64,000 nucleotides of DNA, taken from contig RPFO01000167.1 of the NCBI GenBank assembly GCA_009746045.1, forward strand, positions 1,874,011 through 1,938,010, read 5' to 3'. The translations under genes were made by a program, and so were the position numbers. Source of the DNA: Mesostigma viride (lineage: Eukaryota; Streptophyta; Mesostigmatophyceae; Mesostigmatales; Mesostigmataceae). The notes beneath the pieces were generated by a model. The model had not been told where the DNA came from and searched no databases. It saw only the letters and a program-made list of their open reading frames with translations. This document shows positions 23,501 through 38,115 of this stretch, piece by piece; position 1 is the stretch's first letter, and every line of letters starts with the position of its first letter.

Positions 23501-26277
23501 TGCGCAGGATCACGGGGAGGGATGTGGTGGGGTAGAGAGGGGAACCCACCCATCCATCCATGGGTCAGACAACTCCCTCTTTTTTGCATGCGCGCAGGAT
23601 CACGGGGAGGGATGGGGTGGGGTAGAGAGGGGAACCCACCCATCCATCCATGGGTCAGACAACTCCCTCTTTTTTGCAAGCGATTGCGCCCCCCTTCTCT
23701 GGTCGGGCTTGCCTTCGCTCGTCATTCTATTCCATTCAACCCAGTCAATCCATTCATGATCGACCGGCCACTCGTCCAATCAGCCCCCCACTGTCACCAT
23801 CTCGTCCAAACTGCCCCCTCGCCCAATCCGTCCCCTCAAATATCATATCCCTCATGGAGACGAATCTGAAGACACAGGAGAGAGGCGGAGGAGCATCCGC
23901 CCATGGCACATCAGTGTGTCATCATGGAGCTACGGTGTACATGCAGTGGAGTGCTACGGTACAAGCCGCAATACAGGACATAACAGAAACCACCGTCCCT
24001 ATATTGAAAGAATTAATTTTTAAGACTTTGAAAGAATGAAAGGAGTGCCAAGAGTTAAACTGTGCCCTAGGGGGAATAAAAGGGAGTGGCGCAAACCCGT
24101 GCCAAGCATATGGCCGCCAACGGAACTGGAAGCTGGCTAGAAGCGCCGGAAGGTCGTTTGCACAGTGCAGGGTGGTTGCAGGGTGGCATGGGTGGAGGGT
24201 GTTCTTGAAAGGAGGGGTGAAGAGGGGCGGGATGGGGGGGGTGGGGTGGGGAGGAGGGGGGAGTGGCAGGCGAGCAGGCTCCTGACATGCAACCCTAGTA
24301 TTGTCTGTATTGAAGACTAATATTGTAGGCCTATTCCTAAATACTGGCCCGAATTACCATGCCATCTACCAAATTCACACCGTCACTGTCAAATAGGGAC
24401 TTGTCTACGTCCATCAGAAGTGCGTGTATAGCTTCAGCTACTGCAAAAGCTTAAGACCCTCTCAGCAACGGCTCACCGGCTCCAAAAGCAGGGGTGGGCG
24501 TCGAACCGAAGGCACCTGGACAAGACATACACATCGAACCAAAGGATTTTTTTTTCCAGGTGGAGGGATGGGAAAGGGCAGGGGGCACATACGTCAGACA
24601 CTAGAAAGGACCCTACAGATGCCTCCCGCCACTTAAAAACAACATATCTACACTATATCGCGATACTGTAGTGCAAGTCGAGCAAGAGACTATGATGTAC
24701 ACGTATGTGCTATCATGAAGCGGCGTGGGTAGAGGATGCTATCAAACCATAGGAATAGGGAAGCCAACACGATGCTGCAATGCCAGGACGACAACGATCT
24801 CGTCCGAACACACTACGACACGCTCAGGATGGGGAGTAGGTAGAATTCCATGGTTCCTGGCGGGTGAGCAAGAATCGGAGGGGTGAGGAGATGTGGGATA
24901 GGGAAGCCAGGACGGCACGAAAAGAGCAAGTAAGAGATGAGTAGGTGATGTGGGAGAGGAGAGCAAGGGGAGTAGGGGGAGTGGCAATGAAGCGGATGAT
25001 GGACAGGCACTTGCACGTACACAACAGTGACGGTGTGTTCGTTTGCATATGGCCTGGGTCATGTAACGGTTGCTAGCAACATTCCACCAAGGGATGCCGG
25101 CACCCATTCACCGAGAAATGCCAGTCCCCATGGAACCCCGTATCCATCCGTATGGGCAGATATAGTTGTCTCGTTGCGCTTGACCAGCGCGACAGGTCAG
25201 ACTTGCGACTGGCGGATTGGTAGGAGCTAGAGAGGTTGGCAAGATGAAAACGGCTTTGCGCGTCGATTGGTCTGATACGCTAGTACCGCTGTGAGTACAT
25301 TTATCATATAAAATAATCACTCGTATACATAATACAATGATATAATACAATGAGACATCAAGGCTCACTCCTGAGGGTAGAAAGCAAAGACACCATCCTG
25401 GAAAGGGGGGGGGGGGGCACTCACTTGTGGAGGCACCAAACCCCATGGATGGCGTCAGGGAGCTCCCAAAGGGGGACGTCGACTGCCCAAACGCGGGGGC
25501 CGGGGTGGTGGACCCAAACGCAGGTGTGGCGGAGCCGAACGCCGACGTTGTCTGCCCGAACGCCGGTGTGGGCGTGGTCGAGCCAAACGCCGGCGTGGCG
25601 CTGCCAAACGCACTCGACTGGCCAAAGGCCGGCGTGGATGATGGCTGCGCGCCAAAACCGAACGCGGGCGTCGGTGTCTGGGCACCGAACGCCGCTGCAG
25701 GGAGACAAGGATCAAAGCAAGGGGCACGTCTGGGTTAGCCCAGGAGGGACTTGGACGCCAGCATTACGGGAAACATGACGGGGACTACGACTCGTGGGAT
25801 GGGAAATGGAAATCACGGGGGGTGAACGTACAGCTTGTTTGACCAAACGGGGTGCCAAATGCTGACGGAGTGGGAGTAGCGCCGAAAGCTGGCGCCTGTT
25901 GACCGAATGCCGGAGTCGCCGAGGGCCAGACACCGGTAGCGGCACTGGAACCGAACGCGCTCTGGGTTTGTGGAGCACCAAACGTCGGTGTTGAGCCGAA
26001 GGGCGTCGATCCGAACGCCGACGGCGCACCGAAGGCTGCAAGGGAAACCAACAGTCAGCCAAAGCAACAAAAGGCATGGAGGGAAAAAGCGCGCATGGAG
26101 TCTTAAAACCAACAGACAGGTTTATAGAAAGACTGGTGATGCCCTTACGTGCACTAAATAGCGGCACAACAGGCGGTGGCAAGCGAATGAGCCCTTTTTC
26201 ACGAAAGTTAAGGACTAAAACATGGTGACGTGAAACTCACGGCTCGGGGACCCACCACCCATGCCGAATCCCGCCAT
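8599..26277 (-). CDS. NUP98: NUP98-NUP96 nucleoporin precursor (13 exons)
   Basis: The product is a nuclear pore scaffold and FG precursor that cleaves itself into Nup98 and Nup96. Phase-consistent exons are 26241-26277, 25832-26035, 25425-25694, 23231-23325, 22150-22279, 16170-21558, 14303-15814, 13516-13715, 12493-12724, 11508-11631, 10662-10822, 9325-9425 and 8599-8800. They give about 2885 residues after one homopolymer correction. FG/GFGA repeats fill the N-terminus. A Gle2/Rae1-binding GLEBS motif ([15 protein letters not shown]) lies in exon 5. The autoproteolytic domain in exon 6 (from [18 protein letters not shown]) ends in HFSRYG, with the Phe-Ser cleavage bond at residues 1201/1202 (18692/18691); family members have HFSKYG. 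Nup96 helices follow ([44 protein letters not shown]). Intron 4 has a GC donor (CAG|GCAAGT). The frame breaks once in a C10 run at 16738-16747. The Nup96 half is long because of Gly/Ser/His-rich inserts. The last exon junction is the least certain. Confidence 0.9.
9503..9563. repeat. 21-bp tandem repeat in a NUP96 intron
   Basis: There are about 2.9 direct copies of TTTTGTGTGCATGGGCCTTG plus one base, inside the intron between exons 10662-10822 and 9325-9425. Confidence 0.85.
9897..10130. repeat. 54-bp minisatellite in a NUP96 intron
   Basis: About 4.3 nearly identical 54-bp units, each beginning GCGCTGGTTGTCTGCTGGGT, lie in the same intron. The unit is a multiple of three, which produces long spurious ORFs on both strands. 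Confidence 0.9.
11336..11505. repeat. Poly(C)/CCCTCC low-complexity tract abutting a splice donor
   Basis: On the minus (coding) strand this 170-bp tract is a run of G-rich GGGGAGGGGG units starting right after the donor CGAG|GTGAGG of exon 11508-11631. G-runs of this kind could form G-quadruplexes in the pre-mRNA. Confidence 0.85.
12062..12345. repeat. About 26-bp minisatellite in a NUP96 intron
   Basis: Roughly ten copies of GGGGGCACAAAAGAGCAAGG-type units lie in the intron between exons 12493-12724 and 11508-11631. Variation is mostly in G-run length. Confidence 0.9.
21738..22160. repeat. 48-bp minisatellite containing the exon-5 splice donor
   Basis: About nine units of 48 bp, each holding (minus strand) CAAAG|GTGAGGGGTTAGGGG, start at the end of exon 5 and run through the intron. 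The true donor inferred from reading phase is AAAG|GTGAGG at 22150/22149; every unit repeats that donor consensus. At 48 bp (16 codons) most units stay in frame, encoding [16 protein letters not shown]. One unit is a base short and shifts the frame. Confidence 0.85.
22364..22512. repeat. 42-bp minisatellite in NUP98 intron 4
   Basis: About 3.5 copies of a 42-bp unit composed of GGGAAGGCGGCAAA and GGGAAGGCGGCCGA blocks lie just upstream (in gene sense) of the GLEBS exon. Confidence 0.85.
23327..23680. repeat. Two tandem arrays in NUP98 intron 3
   Basis: A 29-bp unit (AGCACGTGATGGGGCATGTG...) is repeated three times at about 23332-23415. It is followed by three units of roughly 87-95 bp beginning GCGCAGGATCACGGGGAGGG and ending in CTCCCTCTTTT. 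The remainder of this 2.1-kb intron (to 25424) shows no coding signal. Confidence 0.8.
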
Positions 26278-26894
26278 CGCGACGAATTCAGAAGGCAATA
26301 CAATCCACTACAGTTAAACGCACTGCTTTAAGAACCCCGAACATTACCGGGTTCTTGTATCCTTGGCTGTACATCAAACCACTTTATTCTCCGTTCATGT
26401 CCATCTACCGCCATCGCTCATAAAGAGGAGGCAAGGTACATAATGCCTACATGCATTTTGCTGCTGCCCAGCGCATCGTCTTTTATTTGAGCGCATGTTC
26501 AGCCTTGAGGTGCGTGCAAAATGCAAGCCCGGAGGGCGAGGGCGGGGCAGTTCATTGAGTTCAGAAACCGGTTCATATTCACTGGACACTGCTGTGTCAT
26601 CGTCAGCGGCCTTGTAACTACTAATAATGAAGCAAGAGTCTGATGATTTCTCATTTCTGCTATTCGAGCTGCTATTCGAGCAGCAGGCGAGCTTGCACCA
26701 GGGCAACCGCCAGTGACAAACGCGCCGCGCCAGTCGCGTGGTGGCGCGCCGCGGGCGCCATCCTGAACGCCCGCATTTTTCCGGGTAAATGGGTATTTTT
26801 ATTAACCAATAGGAATATCATTAGGTGAAGAGGTACCACGTATCGACCATCTGGTTACCCTCTGAGGGTAGTGTTCCTGAACGCCCGCATTCGG
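26278..26894. promoter_or_regulatory. Upstream region of NUP98-NUP96
   Basis: This is the 5' flank of the first NUP98 exon. No ORF is supported. A degenerate relative of the TIR at 26895 (GAACGCCCGCATTTTTCCGG) lies near 26764-26815, which suggests an older insertion of the same element family. I cannot place a TATA box or initiator with confidence. Confidence 0.4.
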
Positions 26895-28836
26895 GGAAAT
26901 GGGTATATTTTATTAGCCAATTATGGACCAAAGAGGTGAGAGGGGAAATGAGTATCAGCGAATCCTAATTAAGGTGGGCTGAACGCCCGCATTCGCCCTC
27001 AGCATTCAGCAACTCGCGAGCACTTGTGAGTTCAACGAGCGCTGAGCGCATGCAGCTTTGCGCACAGGCTGAACAACACTGAGCAACTATTCTGATCAGA
27101 CACTCCGCAAAGGTGAAAACCTTTGCGTTCAGTGCCAGGCCGCGGAAAACGCGGAAAACGTGAGCAACTAATATTATTTCGTACAAAGGACTCCCATGGT
27201 ACTGGCAGCGCATATGGACAGGTTACAATAAGCTCAAGCCGGGTCGCCTAGTCTTTCCTACTACTCGAGAGGAGGTGGCACGGCAGCCACTCTTTTTTAA
27301 TGACTTAATCACAGACGCTACTAACAAGCCCCTCGGCGCTCTCCACGGACACAACCCGTATGATGGCTTTCTGCGCGCGTCACCGCCGATTGTCAGGGTG
27401 CTGGACCTCTACCTGGGGCACGGCGCTACGTATCGACGGCTCAGCTACGACGAGGTCAGCACTTGGGTCTCCCACATGCCCTCCCTGCAAGCGTGGCACA
27501 CCCTTATAAGTGCGATACCAGCTGCGTGGCATGCGTTGATGACTGCCCCACGCAAGCCAATTATAACCGGCGACTGGGTTAGCTTCTACGCCGACGGAGT
27601 CACGCCTGCGTGCAAGCCGGGTTTAGTCGTGACGGTTCTGCCACAAGATGGGCTCCAACTACAACTGCTGGAAGCTATTTCTGGCCACAATGGGTGTCTG
27701 TATCAACTATCCACCTTATATGCGTACACGCCATCTTCCCAGTGTCACCGCATACGCGTAGTCCCATGGTCTGTGCCAAGATCTTGCATGATCCAGCCGG
27801 ACCCATTATCCCCGGTTGAGAGCATTACATGGCTACACGTGGGCAACACACGGCTCGATCTACTACATCTGGACCCGGTTGAATTTGGATGGGTCTTAAC
27901 CAAGGGGGACATCAGAACCAGCAAATGTATCTTTGAGTACACCGCAGATTGGGGTTATGATATCTTGTTGCATACGTACCATCAGCCCCATCCGGGCCGA
28001 GGCCGCTGGGGAATACATTGGCCGGGCTACACTTGGGTTAAGCTGATTACCCTGGCGGTAGACCACCCTCTCGTGGACCGCAGGGCCACTGATGTACAAC
28101 ATCTTTTGATGCATAGGGCGATAGGGGTCTGCGCTACGCTCCACCGAGCGTTTTGGTCATGATGCATCATGCCTGTGCACGCACCCTAGTGAAACCATTG
28201 AGCACAGGTTCCTTTTCTGTAATCTCCCAGGGGTTTGGACGTGGCTAATTAACATCTGGGCCGCATGGACGGCATCGCCACCCAATCTCCCAATTAGCGT
28301 GCGTACCATCATTTTCGGTATTGCTGGCACACCAGGGACCGAGCTTTCAGTTTCCCAAGCAGAATGGATATGGCTACGCACTACTATGCTATACGCGATC
28401 TGGACCATACGCAACGAGACAGTCTTTAATGTCCGCGAGGAGTATACCCGCGGCGGCGTAGTCCGGCGCTTTATCAAAGAAACAACCAGCGCAGGCCAGA
28501 AATTTATATACCTATGGAATGCGGCTATGCGCCGCTACTGGCTGTTAGCTCAGGAACAACACAGGGTGTGGGACCCAGGGCCCAATAACGACAAGCCCAG
28601 CCCGCTCCAGCTTTTTCATGATCTACTGGGCCGTAATCAGGTATTCGCCAGTATGCCTCATGGCGACATTACTCAGGTCCAATGGCTTCCCTGGTCTACT
28701 AACGCGCCCTATTAGCCTTTCACCTGTCACCGCCACACGTGTGTGTGCCCACCTTAATTAGGATTCGCTGATACTGATTTCCCCTCTCACCTCTTTGGTC
28801 CATAATTGGCTAATAAAATATACCCATTTCCCCGAA
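26895..28836 (+). mobile_element. TIR element carrying a LINE-like 3' remnant
   Basis: Bases 26895-26982 and 28750-28836 are inverted copies (TTCGGGGAAATGGGTATATT...TCCTAATTAAGGTG) with about one mismatch in 87 bp. Between them lies the RT C-terminal remnant described separately. LINEs do not have TIRs, so either a LINE inserted into a DNA element or the DNA element captured it. The repeat ends are young compared with the LINE ORF, which is broken. No target duplication was resolved. Confidence 0.7.
27275..28715 (+). pseudogene. LINE ORF2 C-terminal (zf-RVT-like) remnant
   Basis: An open frame of about 295 codons (27275-28162) and a second of 138 codons (28299-28715) flank a stretch reading ETIEHRFLFCNLPGVWTWL in a third frame near 28190-28250. 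The Cys...EHxFxxC...W pattern is typical of the zinc-binding region after the RT domain in plant-type LINEs. The last ORF (WLRTTMLYAIWTIRNETVFN) also fits that C-terminal region. RT catalytic motifs are absent, so this is a 5'-truncated copy. Confidence 0.6.
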
Positions 28837-32607
<3,771 letters not shown>

Positions 32608-33213
32608 ATGGGGTGCGAAGGAGTTTGCTAGTGTAGCTGCTCTGGGTTGCTTTGCCCGCGGACAGGTTCTCCCGTTTGTGTAGCGTAATTTTTTTAATGA
32701 CTTCGCAATAAATTCTGCGTTCATGTATCGGTGTAGGCATCAGTAGGCAGTGCAGGCAAGTAATTCTTTTTTCAGGAACCGCAAACTTGCAGGTTGACAT
32801 GCAGAAAATTCGGACATTGTGCAGACGTGGGTGCAAGGGGGAAAATGCCAACATTGCAACTACACACACAAATCTGTGGCAGTTCGGCGAACTAAACATT
32901 TTGTATCACTTTCAGGAATAGTTGTCTCACTATTCCTCCCTAGTCGCCCTAAAGTTTGTCTAGGTAACAAGATTCATTCATTCATATAGTTGTCTTAATT
33001 CACATGGGTTGACGGCGTCGCAACCGATGAGTGGTGGGGCTCGAGGTCAGCAAGAAGACAGAGGCCCTGGCGGTACGTTGGGCTCACTCAGCCACCCCCC
33101 GACCTCTTCCTCCCTGATGGCTCTCGCGTCCAGTGTAACGGGACCGCGTCAAGCTGCTGGTTAGCTTCACTGCCCAGCTCCGAGGCCGACGTGGACCACC
33201 GTATCTCCTTTGT
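32608..33213. other. KARI 3' UTR and intergenic DNA
   Basis: The 3' UTR contains TTAATGACTTCGCAATAAAT about 90-105 bp after the stop. Beyond about 32760 I see no gene. A short open stretch at 33190-33490 that reads across the small LINE insertion (VDHRISF, then VAFACDYLQQHY) is only weakly coding-like. Confidence 0.4.
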
Positions 33214-33371
33214 TGATTGAGTTGATAGATTTAGACTACATGTAGATAGCTGTTGTAGATAGATTAGACCTTGTCTCCTTGAGATTAGACCGGTAGGACT
33301 GTTTGCACCCATCCATCGGGGTTAATGCTCCGTGACTCCCCAACGGGAGCACGAGTCTAATTAATTAATTA
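33214..33371 (+). mobile_element. 158-bp LINE 3' end with 11-bp TSD
   Basis: A severely 5'-truncated copy consisting only of the family 3' UTR (TAGATAG words, CATC repeats, GCTCCGTGACTCCCCAACGG hairpin, AATT tail). It is flanked by ATCTCCTTTGT at 33203-33213 and 33372-33382, which defines both ends exactly and gives the diagnostic 3' sequence of the family. Confidence 0.85.
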
Positions 33372-33382
33372 ATCTCCTTTGT

Positions 33383-33795
33383 CGCGTTTGCGTGCGACTA
33401 TCTCCAGCAACACTACTTGACCTTAGCACACGCTGTCTCGAAGCCACACGTGAAGCTAGCAAGTAAACCAATGTGGCTAGTCTGAGTGCACGATGGGAGG
33501 GATAGGTGGGTACCCTATTTATTAAGTGAGAAAACTATTCCTGGACGCATGGCGATCATGATGATCTATGAGACAACCTCATTATGGTCTTTTGCATCGC
33601 GGAAAGACCTTGCAGGAAAGATAGATACCGCGAACATTACATACGCATGGTTTTCAACACGTTATGGCAACTTACATTATCAGCCAGTGATGTCGCACGT
33701 GCGAATATACACTGGAAACACTTGACAACTGATCGTTCTCTTGACTACAGGGTACTAAAGCAATTGATCTATAAAACACATGCGTGGTGCATGAT
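33383..33795. other. Intergenic, 3' flank of the EF-hand gene
   Basis: Nothing recognisable. The motif AGTGAGAAAACTATTCCTGG near 33526 resembles GTGAGACAACTAAATTCCTG at 45611, suggesting dispersed repeat DNA. Confidence 0.35.
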
Positions 33796-35958
33796 TTAAA
33801 GGCGCAGGCCACCTGCGAACGTGCCCGAGGCCGCAGCGATCGGCCCCAAGAGGGAGATGGGGATCTTCTCAAACACCGGCTTGAGGGCGGGCACCTGCTC
33901 GGCCGCCTTCTTGACAGCAATTGCGACAGCTGGCGTGGAGATGCCCCAGATAATCACGCTGCGGGTGATGCGCGCGAAGAAGTCGTTCACAAAGTGGCGG
34001 ATGAACGCCTGGAACTCGCGCCGGTCCAGCTTGCCGTTCTGGTCAATGTCACATTTCTGGGGACAGGCAGAGGGCCGGGAAATGAAAAAGGCGGGGTGTG
34101 AAGACAACCCCGCATCGGCATACATGACCAAAGAAAGGAGTTTCAGTGCCAGTCCTGGTAACATGAGAGGGGGTGCGGCGATAGAATTGGCTACACAGTT
34201 TTTGTCCACCCTCTTGGAATGGTGAAAGAAGGAGAAGAAAAAAAAGCCAAGCAACCCCAAGAAAGGAATGTGAAGAAGGCGCGACCGGATGACGCAACGC
34301 GAGTGAGAAGGGCTGCCCGTCCCCGCTACGGAAACGAAGGCGAAAAGCACAAGAGGGGGAGAGAGGGGAGAATGCATAAGAGCAGGGAGGAGGGTTAGCA
34401 AATGGGGTGGGGTGGGGGGATAGAGACCACCGCCCATGGGGTAGATGGTAAGGGAAACCCCAACATTCCAGAAGACGGTGAATGATATAACTAACAAAGT
34501 AAACCAATAAATTATAGCAGTATATGATGACCGCACACAGTTTCTCCTCTTCCCTAGAAACCTCCCGATGACTCTGCCTCCTTGTTAATCCCCCCCCCCT
34601 CCCCCGTGTTATAAAATAGGTGGAATGTAAAAGAAATGATGTTACTTTCACTTGTACCAGGCCGTTCCGCCTCGGTGACCTCACTGGCGCACATGTACAA
34701 AATGCTTGCTTCCGGCTCCAGTCTCCCATGGACGCATGCGGCAAAACAGCAGTGTATTTCAGTTATATTACGCACATACGTCCAGCAATGACCACCTGAA
34801 ACCAGTCCCAGGCGAGGGGGGACCTGTCCATGCCATGCTTTGACGTTTCCATATCTTATCAGCCTGGCCCTGCAACCTCTATTTCACAGCAACGCAGCAG
34901 ACTCTGTAGCTTTGCGCTAAACGACACAATCCACTTCGCATTAATTGCAAAAAACAATCCGCTTCTTTGAACATCGGTCAGATTCCAAAGTTCAGGGGGG
35001 GGGGAGATTGCTGTATATGGGCGTGTTCCTTCATGATCGTGGGGGGGCCCAACACCTCACCTTCATCATCTCCTCCACGGCCGCGCGGCTGGGTGGCATC
35101 TGGGGAGCGTGCGTGAGCCGCTTGTTGAGCTCGTTGTACACCATGAGCACCGCGTCGTACATCTCGTGCACGTCAATCGTGTTATTGCCGTCCTTGTCCA
35201 CCTTCTTGAAGAAGACGTCCGACGTCATCCTGGTGAACTGCGACTCGGAGAGCTTGCCTGAGGACGCGCCGCGCCGGCCGGGGGGGGGTACGTAAAGGGT
35301 CGAATGAAGGCCGCGGAGTGCCCGGGGAAAAGGGGGGGAAAGGGAGAACCGGAAGCAAGCAGAGGGCACGTACACGAGGCCATGTATGCGTCAGAGTGGA
35401 ATACAATGCGTCAGAGTGGAATACAGGGGACAGTTGTTGTCATGGCGTTAAGTGGGGATGGAACTGTGATGTGCAAACACGCGATCACTGGAGGCAACCC
35501 TTGCAGATGACTTGCGCGTGCTGCAATGTACGTCTTCACTGTGTGGCGCACGTGCCACCGTGTGTACCGGCACAAAGGTTTCTGCACGTTTTGCTAAAAA
35601 TAACTGGCTTTCCTGAAAAGTACCGCATTACATTCGTATACTGGAATAGTAAAATAACGTCGGGTTGGGGCATGCATCATGCATAACACCAAAAGGCCAT
35701 AGACCTGAAAGGCATTGTAGATGGAAATCGCACAGCTAGCTAGCAGTACGTAAATACATCGCGTCAAGGCTTCACATGCTTCGCGCATTACTCGCATAAA
35801 GCCCGCTCATGCAGGGCCGTACGCAGGCCACGCAAAAATATCTTGTAAGCACGAAGAGACTGGCAGTCTTAACCCCGGGCGCGCATCTAAATTACATAAA
35901 AGTAGAAAGCAAAAAAGAAGAAAGCATAGCGACGCGATTTACCATTGCCGGCACCCAT
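33796..35958 (-). CDS. Small EF-hand Ca2+-binding protein with hydrophobic C-terminus
   Basis: Three exons join in phase: 35943-35958 (16 nt, MGAGN), 35061-35257 and 33796-34056, giving 157 residues. Two canonical EF-hand loops are visible, DKDGNNTIDVHE and DIDQNGKLDRRE, with Asp at positions 1, 3 and 9 (Asn at 5) and Glu at 12. The start MGAGNGK leaves a Gly at position 2, so N-myristoylation is possible though the residue at position 6 is not ideal. The C-terminus has hydrophobic segments (ITRSVIIWGISTPAVAIAV; ISLLGPIAAASGTFAGG) that could anchor the protein in a membrane. The tiny first exon is chosen because it is the only nearby ATG that joins the next exon in phase at a GT donor. The likely role is a Ca2+ sensor; partner unknown. 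Confidence 0.8.
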
Positions 35959-37330
35959 TCTAGCAGCGGTTGAGGAAGCGTTGCCGAGGCGGAAGTTGAG
36001 CAGGCGCGATGGCTCTCCTCGACTTCCCCGGTTCGGTAGATATCTGTTGTATCTCCCTCTGTCAGCAATGGCTGCGAGTGCCAGCGCTGGCTGGGGTTCG
36101 GGAATCGGGAATCGGGGCCGTGCATGGCGCGAGCACCCCCGCCCAGAGACTGCGACTCTCTTGTTGTTGTTCAAGTTCTTGTTACACGACTCTCCTTGGC
36201 CTGGTCAATGCTCGAGCTCGCGCTGATTCGTTTGGATCCCTGCAACTGCGGTGCTGCAGCTACGAAGCTATTGCCGTACGACGGAAAAACGACCGCTCGA
36301 GTATCAGAGGATGTAAGTCGCTGGATTCATAAGGCAGGGGGATACAGAACGGTACTCAAATTGCCGGGAAAACTGTGATCCAGTATTCCTCGCGGGAAAC
36401 TTCGCGCAAAAATTTTTGTTCCCACCATTCCTCGAGTCCCTAGACGTGCGATGGTTCCAAAAGCAAAGCCCGTTGTTGCCCAAGACTTAATAAAACTCGA
36501 GCGACGTGTTGCGCATGACTAAAAGCTTACCAACCCATGTAAGGTGGCTTGCACGCCACGGCTGCCCACGGCACCGCGTAATGACCATGAACGCGCGCGT
36601 AATGAGCGCTTCTGGTTCACCTAAGGAATAAAATCGATACACAACTAGACCATTACAGCTAGTATGCGCGCACACATCGCAGTATCGGATTCTGGTTTGA
36701 CAAACGGTGGAATAAACTGAGGTATCTGCTAAGCTTCCACTGCGGCGTGGAGGCCCCTGTTGAGTTTTGGCCCACAAGAGCGCCGTGGCGGCGCAGCCGC
36801 TGCGGCCATCAGACATGCTCTTCCGTTAATTACTTCCGCATAACTCCCGTGCAGATGGGAAGAATAATCTTTACATTACCATCTTCTCTGGCGGCTGATT
36901 ACTATACTATCCCGAACTGCATACGGCAGGATTTTCGGTGAGGTTGGTTTACCACTCAGTCATTTGTCAGAATGCCTGCTGGACTTTCCAATTATTTAGG
37001 CTCGATACACTGCATGGTCTGGTCTTATCCTCCCCCCCCCCCCCCCCCCTGCCCCCCCCCCCCCTTCTGGAATTCGCCCTTGCAGTTGGCTTTTCCATGT
37101 CATACAATCCCTCGTTGTTTTCATCGAGCTGTTTTGTGCAGTTGGCAGCTCGATGCCACGTCCGCCCAGTGGTACGTGTCTCTTGTCCAATGTTTTTTTT
37201 CATCAGAAAGGTACCATGGCCAGTAGGCACTAGCGGCAGTTAGAGCAAAGCACCCCCCCCAGTCCATGTTAACATCATGTCGTGGAAGCGCAAGCACGTG
37301 TAGTCTGCGCAGCAATCGGTCGAAAATGAC
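35959..37330. other. Intergenic with poly(C) tract
   Basis: The region starts with the EF-hand 5' flank. A C-rich tract (two C runs split by TG) lies at 37033-37065. I see no supported ORF. Short dispersed repeats are likely. Confidence 0.4.
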
Positions 37331-37335
37331 AATAA

Positions 37336-37920
37336 CCCTCCATGTCCATTGTCCAATGTACTCCATGCTGAACTGTGCACACGGCAATAAAGCAAGCCAG
37401 CCGCCGTATAAGCAATGGTCAGCATGGCAATAAAGCTATCTGGTCGTAGCGCCAGACTGTGAGCTAGGGTTTACCACCAACCAGTAGCTTGGTGCATCGG
37501 TCTTCGTGCCATGCAGGAACGAGGTCTGAATGACCCTCCATGTCCATTGTCCAATGTCCATGCTGAACTGTGCGCACGGCAATAAAGCAAGCCAGCCGCC
37601 GTATAAGCAATGGTCAGCATGGCAATAAAGCTATCTGGTCGTAGCGCCAGACTGTGAGCTAGGGTTTACCACCAACCAGTAGCTTGGTGCATCGGTCTTC
37701 GTGCCATGCAGGAACGAGGTCTGAATGACCCTCCATGTCCATTGTCCAATGTCCATGCTGAACTGTGCGCACGGCAATAAAGCAAGCCAGCCGCCGTATA
37801 AGCAATGGTCAGCATGGCAATAAAGCTATCTGGTCGTAGCGCCAGACTGTGAGCTAGGGTTTACCACCAACCAGTAGCTTGGTGCATCGGTCTTCGTGCC
37901 ATGCAGGAACGAGGTCTGCA
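37336..37920. repeat. 195-bp tandem repeat, three units
   Basis: Three nearly identical units of 195 bp run head to tail; each includes CCTCCATGTCCATTGTCCAA, two AATAAAGC words and CCAGCCGCCGTATAAGCAAT. Copies 2 and 3 are almost identical. No ORF runs through them. Confidence 0.9.
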
Positions 37921-37989
37921 TGCATGTATAGCTCTAGCTGCAAATTTGCTAGAGTTCGATTCTACCTGATCGATCGATGCAAGCGTGCC

Positions 37990-38115
37990 GCTTGCAGTTA
38001 ATATTAATTAATTAATTAACTAATTAATTAATTAATTAAACTCGTGCTCCCGTTGGGGAGTCATGGAGCATTGACCCCGATGGATGGATTGATGGATGGA
38101 TGGATGAATGGATGG
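37990..38115 (-). mobile_element. Truncated LINE 3' end, minus strand
   Basis: A (TTAA)n run is followed on the plus strand by ACTCGTGCTCCCGTTGGGGA and GATGGATG repeats, i.e. the reverse complement of the family 3' UTR. A second LINE has inserted into its GATG repeat. Confidence 0.7.
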
